Below are positions 1 to 5,217 of a DNA stretch of 6,775 bases, one piece after another. The DNA is taken from the NCBI GenBank assembly GCA_902782795.1, contig CACZOT010000345.1:1-6775 (forward strand). Direction: 5' to 3'. The translations under genes were made by a program, and so were the position numbers. How positions within the stretch are numbered: position 1 is the first letter of the stretch; each line of letters starts with the position of its first letter. Source of the stretch: an uncultured Eubacteriales bacterium (GTDB lineage Bacteria > Bacillota > Clostridia > Christensenellales > Aristaeellaceae). Below the pieces are notes generated by a model that was given only the letters and a program-made list of their open reading frames with translations, did not search any database and was not told the origin of the DNA.

Positions 1-11
1 AGGAGAACCCC

Positions 12-353
12 ATGCGTTCCTCGCGCATGACGATGACGTTCCTCGCCTGTCTCCTCATGCCCTACGCCTGCGCGCAGATCCTGGAGGGCGTGCACGCCGG
101 CTCGCTTCAGGCTGCGCTGATGGTCGGCGCGGCGCTGGGCGCGGCGTATCTCGTGCTGCGGCCCGTGCTCCGGCTGGTGACGATCCCCATCGGCTGTCTG
201 ACGCTGGGCATCTCGAACTTTGTGATCGACGTGGTCCTCCTGCACCTGCTCGCGGGGGCGGTGGAGGGCTTCGCCATCGATTCGCTCGTCTTTACCGCCC
301 TCTCCGCCCTGCTGATCGACGCCGTGGTGCTGATCGTGGGCGGATGGCGCTGA
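12..353 (+). CDS. Small membrane protein, phage holin family 4 superfamily (PF04020/YvlD-like)
   Basis: A 113-residue, almost entirely hydrophobic protein with about four membrane segments (roughly residues 8-26, 33-51, 60-80 and 88-110). The stretch RPVLRLVTIPIGCLTLG (residues 50-66) followed by a hydrophobic helix is the hallmark I associate with PF04020, the family that includes Bacillus YvlD. The name 'holin' is a historical family label; nothing here indicates a phage. The start at 12 is supported by AGGAG at 1-5 with 6-nt spacing; Met6 and Met8 are alternatives without a better site. The next gene begins 18-30 nt downstream with no room for a promoter, so this gene is probably cotranscribed with the metal transporter. 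Its function is unknown. Because the window begins right at its ribosome binding site, I cannot tell whether it is the first gene of the operon. Confidence 0.75.
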   Translation: MRSSRMTMTFLACLLMPYACAQILEGVHAGSLQAALMVGAALGAAYLVLRPVLRLVTIPIGCLTLGISNFVIDVVLLHLLAGAVEGFAIDSLVFTALSALLIDAVVLIVGGWR

Positions 354-383
354 AAACCATTTCCCGGAGGTATGCGACCAACG

Positions 384-1079
384 ATGGAACAGGCCGTCAC
401 ATTTGAACATGTCTCGCTCTCCTACGGCGGCACGCCCGTGGTCTCGGACGTGAACTTCTCCGTCTACAAGGGCGAGAACCTCTGCCTGGTCGGCGCGAAC
501 GGCTCGGGCAAATCGACCCTGCTCAAAGCGAGCGTGGGGCTGCTCAAGCCGGATTCCGGCCGAGTCGCCCTGGCGCCGGGGCTGCGCGTCGCCTATATGC
601 AGCAGACGCACCTGGCCGAGCGGGATTTCCCCGCCACCGTCTGGGAGATCATCCTCTCCGGCACGCTGGAGCCGAAGTCCTTCCGGCCCTTCTATTCCCG
701 TAAGGATAAAGAGAAGGCGCGCGAGGCCGCGGAGCTCCTCAAGGTGGAAGGGCTCATGAAGCGGCAGATCGGCGCGCTATCGGGCGGACAGCAGCAGCGC
801 GTGCTCCTGGCGCGGGCGCTCGCGGGCGGGCCGGATCTGCTCGTTCTGGACGAGCCCTGTTCCGCGCTGGATCCCCACATCACCCACGAACTGCACAGCC
901 TCTTCGACGAATTGCGCGCGCGCCTGGGCATCACCATGCTCATCTCCACGCACTGCTGGGATTACGTCGCCCACAGCGCGGACCGCGTGCTGGAGTTGGA
1001 CGCGCGCATCGTCTATCTCGGCCCGACCAAGGATTGGCCGCGCCTCCCCGAGGCCTTAGGAGAGGAGCATCACCACTGA
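384..1079 (+). CDS. znuC: Metal ABC transporter ATP-binding protein (ZnuC type)
   Basis: The cytoplasmic ATPase that powers import of zinc or manganese through the adjacent permease. All nucleotide-binding motifs are intact (numbered from the start at 384): Walker A GANGSGKST at 37-45, Q-loop glutamines at 73-74, signature LSGGQQQR at 132-139, Walker B LLVLDEP at 152-158, D-loop SALD at 160-163 and the switch histidine His190. At 231 residues it has the usual length of single-domain importer ATPases. Start choice: an ATG at 372 lies only 1 nt after GGAGG (366-370), too close to work well. The ATG at 384 is 13 nt away, somewhat far, but leads directly into the conserved first strand (VTFEHVSLSYGG). 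The longer 235-residue form remains possible. The protein ends in Glu-Glu-His-His-His, a short tail that could bind metal. The stop overlaps the permease start as ATGA, implying translational coupling. ZnuC rather than MntB/TroB is a best guess from context. Confidence 0.9.
   Translation: MEQAVTFEHVSLSYGGTPVVSDVNFSVYKGENLCLVGANGSGKSTLLKASVGLLKPDSGRVALAPGLRVAYMQQTHLAERDFPATVWEIILSGTLEPKSFRPFYSRKDKEKAREAAELLKVEGLMKRQIGALSGGQQQRVLLARALAGGPDLLVLDEPCSALDPHITHELHSLFDELRARLGITMLISTHCWDYVAHSADRVLELDARIVYLGPTKDWPRLPEALGEEHHH
1058..1067 (+). promoter_or_regulatory. Ribosome binding site of the permease gene, inside the ATPase gene
   Basis: AGGAGAGGAG lies within the last codons of the ATPase gene, where it encodes part of Gly-Glu-Glu, 11 nt before the ATG at 1079. 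It decides the permease start: an in-frame ATG 45 nt upstream, at 1034, has no such site and would overlap the ATPase gene by 46 nt. Confidence 0.6.
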
Positions 1080-1897
1080 TGAGCCAACTGTTTGAAATGC
1101 TGAAATATCCCTTCATGCAGCGCGCGCTCGTCGTGGGCATGCTGGTTTCCCTGTCGGCGGCGCTGCTGGGCGTGGTGCTGGTGCTCAAGCGCTATTCGCT
1201 GATCGGTCACGGCCTGGGCGAGGTGGGCTTCGCCTCGCTGTCGCTGGCCTCGGCCTGCGGGCTGCCGGAGATGGCCGTCGCCGTGCCGCTGGTCGGCGCG
1301 AGCGCTGTGTTCATCATGTGGCTGAGCCGCCGAAAGCATGTGGGCGGCGACGCGGCCATCGGCATCATCTCCACGGCGGCGCTCTCCTTCGGCGTGGTGG
1401 TCACGAGCCTGACGAAGGGCTTCAATATCGATGTGTCGAACTACATGTTCGGTTCCATCCTCGCCCTCACGCCGGGCGACCTGCGGCTGAGCGCCATCCT
1501 CAGCGTGGTCGTGATCGGGCTGTTCCTCCTGCTCTTCAACCGGCTGTTTTCAGTGGTGTACGACGAAGTGAACGCCCAAGCAACGGGTGTGAACGTCTCG
1601 CTGTACAACCTGGTTATTTCGCTTCTGACGGCGGTGACGGTGGTGCTCGGCATGCGCATGATGGGCACGATGCTCATTTCCAGCCTCATCATCTTCCCGG
1701 CCATGTCCGCCCGCCGCCTGACGCATTCCTTCCGCGGCATGGTGTTCGCGGCAGCGGCGATCTCGCTGGGCTGCTTCCTTGTGGGCCTGGCGCTTTCCTT
1801 CCTGATGAACCTGCCCACCGGCGCGAGCGTCGTCGGGTGCGATACGCTGGCGCTGCTGGCCGCCTCGCTGATCGGCCGTGCGCGCCACAGGGAATAA
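1079..1897 (+). CDS. znuB: Metal ABC transporter permease, ABC-3 family (ZnuB type)
   Basis: The inner-membrane channel subunit that passes metal delivered by the lipoprotein receptor, working as a dimer with the ATPase. The 272-residue protein is strongly hydrophobic with about eight membrane segments, the normal size and pattern of ABC-3 (PF00950) permeases. Family landmarks include the first helix (about 16-36) leading into LKRYSLIGHGLGEVGF (36-51), GGDAAIGI at 89-96, NYMFGSIL at 121-128, YDEVNAQATG at 161-170, GTMLISSLIIFPA at 196-208 and PTGASVV at 246-252. The start at 1079 is fixed by the ATGA overlap and the purine-rich site at 1058-1067; a 15-residue N-terminal extension from 1034 is unlikely because it is polar and inside the upstream gene. 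At 44 and 48, where I recall Asp and His in relatives (a D-G-L-x-H pattern), this protein has His and Glu. Zinc versus manganese specificity cannot be read from the permease. Confidence 0.9.
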   Translation: MSQLFEMLKYPFMQRALVVGMLVSLSAALLGVVLVLKRYSLIGHGLGEVGFASLSLASACGLPEMAVAVPLVGASAVFIMWLSRRKHVGGDAAIGIISTAALSFGVVVTSLTKGFNIDVSNYMFGSILALTPGDLRLSAILSVVVIGLFLLLFNRLFSVVYDEVNAQATGVNVSLYNLVISLLTAVTVVLGMRMMGTMLISSLIIFPAMSARRLTHSFRGMVFAAAAISLGCFLVGLALSFLMNLPTGASVVGCDTLALLAASLIGRARHRE

Positions 1898-1932
1898 ACG
1901 CGGATATCTTCATGAAAAGAGGTCTTGATCCT

Positions 1933-2937
1933 ATGAAAAGCGCCATCGTCGGCTGCGGAGGCATCTCCCGCGTGCATGCCCAAGTGCTGAGCGACGCGGA
2001 CTACACCGAGCTCGTCGCCTGCGCGGACATCCGTCCGGAGCGCGCCAGGGAACGAGCGGACAAGTTCGGAGGCCGCCCGTATACGGACTATCTCGAGATG
2101 CTGGACCGGGAGAAGCCGGACGTCCTCCACATCTGCACGCCCCATTCCCTCCATGTGCCCATGGCCCTGGAGGCCCTCAGGCGCGGCGTGAACGTCTTCA
2201 TGGAAAAGCCCGCCGCCATCTCCGATGAGCAGTTCGATCAGCTCCTCGCCGCGGCACGCGAAAGCTCCGCCAAAGTCGGCGTGTGCTTCCAGAACCGCTT
2301 CAACCCCACCACGAAGGCCATGCGCCGCCTGCTGGCGGAGGGAGATTCCGGCCAAGCCCTCGGAGCGCGGGCGTTCGTCACCTGGAAGCGAGAGGCTCCG
2401 TATTACACCGAGTCCGGCTGGCGGGGCTCGCTCGAAACGGAGGGCGGCAGCGCGCTGATCAACCAATCCATCCACACCATGGATCTGCTCGTACACCTGC
2501 TCGGCACGCCCGTCTCCGTGGAGGCCACCGCCTCCAACCGCCATCTTGTCGGCGTGATCGAGACGGAGGACACCCTCGAGGCCTGCATTACCTTCGAAGG
2601 CGGCGCGCGTGCGCTCTTCTACGCCACCACCGCTTACGCCGAGGACGCGCCCGTGCTGGTGGAGATCGTCTGCGAGGGCCGCACCATCCGCTTCGAGGGC
2701 GACGAGCTCACCGTGCGGGGAAAGGACGGTTCCCGCCGGGTCGAGACGCTGCAAAACGTCGCCGCCATCGGCAAATCCTACTGGGGCAGCGGCCACAGCG
2801 CCTGCATCGGCTCGTTCTACGCCTCTCTGCGGGGCGAGGAGGAGTACCCCATCGGCGTCGAGGCCGTGGAGAAGACCATGCGCCTCGTCTTCGCGACCTA
2901 TCGCTCCGCGCGCGAGGGGCGCGCCATCGCCCTGTAA
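1933..2937 (+). CDS. Gfo/Idh/MocA family NAD(P)-dependent oxidoreductase
   Basis: A 334-residue soluble dehydrogenase of the usual family length. The N-terminal Rossmann fold carries the dinucleotide motif GCGGIS (7-12), an acidic Asp32 at the end of the second strand (this tends to favour NAD over NADP), the CTPHSLH segment (68-74) and the family signature EKP (91-93), whose lysine is the catalytic Lys92. The C-terminal domain contains GGSALINQSIHTMDLL (171-186), which supplies the conserved His181 and Asp184. The substrate is not predictable; relatives act on sugars, inositols, amino sugars and dipyrrole-like or imine compounds. Start choice: the ATG at 1933 follows AGAGG (1918-1922) with 10-nt spacing and begins directly with the first strand. 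An in-frame ATG at 1912 would add seven residues and has a poorly spaced site. The gene sits 35 nt after the permease and 15 nt before the receptor gene, so it is very likely cotranscribed with the metal transporter, an unusual position for this family. Confidence 0.9.
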   Translation: MKSAIVGCGGISRVHAQVLSDADYTELVACADIRPERARERADKFGGRPYTDYLEMLDREKPDVLHICTPHSLHVPMALEALRRGVNVFMEKPAAISDEQFDQLLAAARESSAKVGVCFQNRFNPTTKAMRRLLAEGDSGQALGARAFVTWKREAPYYTESGWRGSLETEGGSALINQSIHTMDLLVHLLGTPVSVEATASNRHLVGVIETEDTLEACITFEGGARALFYATTAYAEDAPVLVEIVCEGRTIRFEGDELTVRGKDGSRRVETLQNVAAIGKSYWGSGHSACIGSFYASLRGEEEYPIGVEAVEKTMRLVFATYRSAREGRAIAL

Positions 2938-2952
2938 AGAAAGGAAAACCCC

Positions 2953-3882
2953 ATGAAACGCGTCATCGCCTGCATTCTTCTGTTCTGCCTGTGCCTGCCC
3001 TGCGCCGCCTGCGGCGAGGCGGTCGCGCCGGCAAAGCGTCTCTCCATCGTCGCCACCATCTTCCCGGAGTACGATTTCGCTCGCGCCGTCGCGGGCGATC
3101 TGGCCGATATCCGCATGCTGATCAAGCCCGGCGCGGAGACCCATTCTTACGACCCTACGCCCCTGGAGATCATGGCGATTCAGGGCTGCGACGTGTTCCT
3201 CTGCGTCGGCGGCGAGAACGACCGCTGGGCGCAGACCATCCTCGAGAGCCTGGATACCAGCCGCATCACCGTCGTCCGCCTGATGGAGATCGTGGACCCG
3301 CTCGAGGAGGAGACCTCCGAAAGCATGCAGGCCGAGGCGGAGGGCGAAGAGGAGGAGTACGACGAGCACGTTTGGACCTCCCCCGTGAACGCCATGGCGA
3401 TCGTATCCAGCATCGCCGAGACGCTCGCCGCGCTCGACCCTGCCAACGCGGAGGCGTATCGCGCCAACGCCGCGGCCTATAACGAGCAGATCGCCGCGCT
3501 CGACGGGGAGATCCGCGCGCTGGTCGAAGGCGCTGCCCGTCGGGAGCTCATCTTCGGCGACCGCTTCCCGTTCCTCTACTTCGCCCGCGAATACGGCCTG
3601 AGCTACGACGCAGCCTACCCCGGCTGCTCCACGGATTCGGAGGCCAGCGCGGCCACGGTCGCCAGTCTGATCCGGCGCGTGCGGGAGGACGAGATCCCTG
3701 CGGTGCTCTACATCGAGCTTTCCGCGCACCGCATCGCCGATACCATCGCCGAGGCGACCGGCGCGAAGGAACTGCTTCTGCACAGCTGCCACAACGTCAC
3801 CGCGGCCGAGTTCGAGGCGGGCGAGACCTACGTCTCCCTCATGCGTCGCAATCTTGACACCCTGCGCGAGGCGCTGTACTGA
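2953..3882 (+). CDS. znuA: Metal-binding lipoprotein of the ABC importer (ZnuA/TroA type)
   Basis: The extracellular receptor that captures zinc (or manganese) and delivers it to the permease. The 309-residue precursor starts with a signal peptide (residues 2-19) ending at LPCAAC, so Cys20 is the likely lipidated residue; the -3 position is Cys rather than the usual Leu. The mature part has the two-lobed cluster A-I layout (PF01297): first lobe with IVATIFPEYDF (32-42) and the first ligand in GAETHSYDP (His64), then His139 in DEHVWTSP, a long connecting helix (about 143-193), and the second lobe with IFGDRFPF (200-207) and YPGCSTDSEAS (222-232). In classical ZnuA a His occupies the third ligand position; here it is Asp203, which I associate with a clostridial subgroup. 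The loop before His139 (118-138) is very acidic, with a single His at its end, instead of His-rich. The start has AAGGA at 2941-2945 with 7-nt spacing. It is the last gene of the operon and is followed by terminators. Confidence 0.9.
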   Translation: MKRVIACILLFCLCLPCAACGEAVAPAKRLSIVATIFPEYDFARAVAGDLADIRMLIKPGAETHSYDPTPLEIMAIQGCDVFLCVGGENDRWAQTILESLDTSRITVVRLMEIVDPLEEETSESMQAEAEGEEEEYDEHVWTSPVNAMAIVSSIAETLAALDPANAEAYRANAAAYNEQIAALDGEIRALVEGAARRELIFGDRFPFLYFAREYGLSYDAAYPGCSTDSEASAATVASLIRRVREDEIPAVLYIELSAHRIADTIAEATGAKELLLHSCHNVTAAEFEAGETYVSLMRRNLDTLREALY

Positions 3883-3884
3883 GC

Positions 3885-3907
3885 GGCAGCGGGAGAACGC
3901 TGCCCTT
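3885..3907 (+). terminator. Small hairpin after the receptor gene, possible weak terminator
   Basis: A perfect 7-bp stem GGCAGCG (3885-3891) / CGCTGCC (3898-3904) with loop GGAGAA lies 2 nt after the receptor stop. Only CTTT follows, so it would terminate poorly by itself; it may protect the mRNA 3' end or assist the stronger terminator immediately downstream. Confidence 0.45.
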
Positions 3908-3911
3908 TATG

Positions 3912-3969
3912 AAAAAACAAACCGGGCTCTGGGATCCCTCCAAGAGGATCCCGGAGCCCGGTTTTTCTT
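3912..3969. terminator. Bidirectional intrinsic terminator between convergent operons
   Basis: A 19-bp stem pairs 3919-3937 with 3946-3964 (one T-G wobble at 3930/3953), enclosing the 8-nt loop CTCCAAGA. On the plus strand it ends in TTTTTCTT; on the minus strand the other flank reads TTTGTTTTTTC. It therefore serves both the plus-strand metal-transport operon (stop at 3882) and the minus-strand azlCD pair, whose stop codon (3978-3980) is 13 nt from the stem. Confidence 0.9.
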
Positions 3970-3977
3970 GGGAAAAC

Positions 3978-4295
3978 TCAAATGAAGCCGATGATCAGCT
4001 GCGCCAGGTACGCCGCGGCGCAGGCGGCTACGGCCACAGTGATGAGGCTCCGTCCGCGAAAAGAGAGCGCCGCCGCCACGAGAAACCCCACCGCCGCGGA
4101 GGCGACGCTGGCCGTGGAGTGGAAGATCGCCGGGATGGTCATCGCGCCGAGGACAGCGTAAGGCACGTAGCGCAGAAACGAGCGCAGGAACCGCGAGCGG
4201 ATCTTCCGGCGCAGCAGCACCATTGGCGTCATGCGCACCAGGTACGTCACGCCCGCCATCACCAGCACATAGGCCCACAGGGGGATCGCGCTCAT
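3978..4295 (-). CDS. azlD: AzlD family branched-chain amino acid transport protein, small subunit
   Basis: The small partner of AzlC in a branched-chain amino acid exporter; the pair was defined in Bacillus subtilis through resistance to 4-azaleucine. The 105-residue protein has the normal AzlD length (PF05437) and about four membrane segments (near 5-22, 40-56, 62-80 and 84-103). The family-like segment AGVTYLVRMTPMVLLRRK (14-31) combines a conserved Arg-x-x-Pro core with a positively charged loop and is followed by RFLRSFLRYVPYAVLGAMT (35-53). Its ATG overlaps the azlC stop codon as ATGA, and AGGAGG (4303-4308, minus strand) sits 7 nt upstream, inside azlC, so translation is probably coupled. 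The gene ends just before the shared terminator at 3912-3969. Confidence 0.9.
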   Translation of the reverse strand: MSAIPLWAYVLVMAGVTYLVRMTPMVLLRRKIRSRFLRSFLRYVPYAVLGAMTIPAIFHSTASVASAAVGFLVAAALSFRGRSLITVAVAACAAAYLAQLIIGFI

Positions 4296-5017
4296 GCCTC
4301 CGCCTCCTGTTCCGCCTCGTCCGCCACCGGGAAGAGGACCGCCGCGGCCGAGGCAGCCAGGACCGCGCAGATGATCACCGCGAAGCCGCCGCTCACACGG
4401 GAAAGCGCGGGCACATAGCGCATCAGGCAGCTCAGCGCCACGGCGATGGCCGCGCAGACGAGCACGCCGCGATCCGAGCGAGCCTGTGGGATGACGATCG
4501 CCACGAACATGGCGTAAATGGCGATGCCCATGGCCGCGTTCACCGCCGCCGGCAGGATCTCGCCCGCTACGCCGCCCAGGAGCGTGCCCAGCGTCCAGCC
4601 GATCACCGGGCCAAGGATGAGTCCGTACATGTATTTCGGACCGACAATCTCCGGCTTCGACGAGGCCACGGCGAAGATCTCGTCCGTGATGCCGAAGCTG
4701 ACGAAAAACCGGTGGGGCAGGGTGAAGCCGCCGTCCAGACGCTGCGCCAGGGAGATGCTCATGAGCAGATAACGGATGTTGATGACCAGCTGAGCCAGGG
4801 CCATTTCGCCGAGGGAGCCCATCGCCGCGATGATCGCCACGCCCGCAACCTGCCCGGCCGAGGTCAGGTTCACGAGCGAGATGACCGTCGCCGAGCGCCA
4901 GCTCAGCCCCTGCCCCACAGAGCTGATGCCAAAGCCGAACGAAACCGAAAGATACCCCAAGGCGATGGGCAGGCCGTCCCGCAGCCCATCGCGGAAAGAA
5001 TAGGGGGAAAGCTGCAT
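4292..5017 (-). CDS. azlC: AzlC family branched-chain amino acid permease, large subunit
   Basis: The large membrane subunit of the AzlCD exporter. From the start chosen here it has 241 residues, the usual AzlC (PF03591) length, with SFRDGLRDGLPIALGYLSVS (7-26) as the typical family opening, NIRYLLMSISL (80-90) and FGITDEIFAVA (108-118) as further landmarks, and seven to eight hydrophobic segments. The last eight residues or so are acidic and cytoplasm-like. Start choice: the ATG at 5017 has GGAGG (5027-5031, minus strand) with 9-nt spacing. Longer in-frame starts at 5047 and 5062 lack a ribosome site; the one at 5062 lies upstream of the predicted promoter -10 box (5053-5058), and the one at 5047 is at the predicted transcription start. 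The downstream azlD overlaps by 4 nt. Substrates beyond branched-chain amino acids cannot be judged from sequence. Confidence 0.92.
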   Translation of the reverse strand: MQLSPYSFRDGLRDGLPIALGYLSVSFGFGISSVGQGLSWRSATVISLVNLTSAGQVAGVAIIAAMGSLGEMALAQLVINIRYLLMSISLAQRLDGGFTLPHRFFVSFGITDEIFAVASSKPEIVGPKYMYGLILGPVIGWTLGTLLGGVAGEILPAAVNAAMGIAIYAMFVAIVIPQARSDRGVLVCAAIAVALSCLMRYVPALSRVSGGFAVIICAVLAASAAAVLFPVADEAEQEAEA

Positions 5018-5026
5018 AACAGCGCG

Positions 5027-5031
5027 CCTCC
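5027..5031 (-). promoter_or_regulatory. Ribosome binding site that sets the azlC start
   Basis: GGAGG on the minus strand, 9 nt before the ATG at 5017. No comparable site precedes the in-frame ATGs at 5047 or 5062, so it favours the shorter AzlC. Confidence 0.7.
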
Positions 5032-5052
5032 GTGCAAAACGATTCATCTCGT

Positions 5053-5081
5053 ATTGTAGCACGTTTTGCCGGGGATGTCAG
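5053..5081 (-). promoter_or_regulatory. Sigma-A/70-type promoter for azlCD
   Basis: On the minus strand a -35 box CTGACA (5081-5076, five of six consensus bases) is separated by exactly 17 nt from a -10 box TACAAT (5058-5053, five of six). Transcription would start near 5046, giving a leader of about 29 nt with the azlC ribosome site inside it. No operator or riboswitch is evident in this short leader. Confidence 0.65.
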
Positions 5082-5133
5082 GAAAAATCGGTGGCATTTG
5101 CGTAACGATGGGGAAAAAGGCGAGTTTCCTCAT

Positions 5134-5217
5134 AACGGACTTCGGTCTGTACAAAAGAAGCCCGCGCTTTCAGCGTTTTGTGAAAGCGCGGGTGAAAGAA
5201 ACAGACCAAAGTCAGTT
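5134..5217. repeat. Imperfect inverted repeat enclosing the phosphoesterase terminator
   Basis: Arms 5134-5150 and 5201-5217 match as inverted copies at 15 of 17 positions; the core GGTCTGT/ACAGACC is perfect. Read as minus-strand RNA, one of the two differences is a G-U wobble. The right arm overlaps the stop codon of the phosphoesterase gene (5212-5214), and the 11-bp terminator stem lies between the arms, separated by A-rich spacers of 10 and 8 nt. The remaining sequence of this 194-nt gap between genes (5082-5133) shows no gene or recognisable element. Confidence 0.7.
5151..5192 (-). terminator. Intrinsic terminator of the phosphoesterase gene
   Basis: A perfect 11-bp stem CCCGCGCTTTC (5161-5171) / GAAAGCGCGGG (5182-5192) with a 10-nt loop. 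On the minus strand it is followed by CTTCTTTTGT; on the plus strand the following bases are purines, so it acts for the minus strand only. It lies 19 nt past the stop codon of the phosphoesterase and insulates azlCD from readthrough. Confidence 0.85.

Noticed and set aside
12..353. Phage holin, suggesting a prophage
   Set aside because: The PF04020 name is historical. No endolysin, integrase, structural gene or attachment site is present, and the neighbours are transport genes.
354..383. Zur or other metal-responsive operator before the ATPase gene
   Set aside because: The gap is too short for a promoter and contains no palindromic AT-rich site; any operator for this operon would be left of the window.
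1318..1932. N-terminal extension of the oxidoreductase frame across the permease gene
   Set aside because: The extra 205 codons read the permease gene out of frame and encode low-complexity sequence; the Rossmann fold begins at 1933 with its own ribosome site.
2283..3482. A 399-codon plus-strand frame overlapping the oxidoreductase and receptor genes
   Set aside because: It is a frame-shifted reading of two genes with clear motifs; its product is Arg/His/Gly-rich without recognisable domains.
1441..3792. A very long open frame on the minus strand (783 codons) opposite the permease, oxidoreductase and receptor genes
   Set aside because: It runs antisense to three well-recognised genes, shows no family motif and has the Arg/Gly/Ala/His/Asp-rich composition of a GC-rich shadow frame.
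4223..5059. A 278-codon plus-strand frame opposite azlC
   Set aside because: It is antisense to a well-supported membrane protein gene, and its product is Arg/His/Asp-rich with no hydrophobic core or motif.
5082..5133. Riboswitch or T-box upstream of azlC
   Set aside because: This segment lies upstream of the predicted azlC promoter, and the transcribed leader is only about 29 nt, too short for either.
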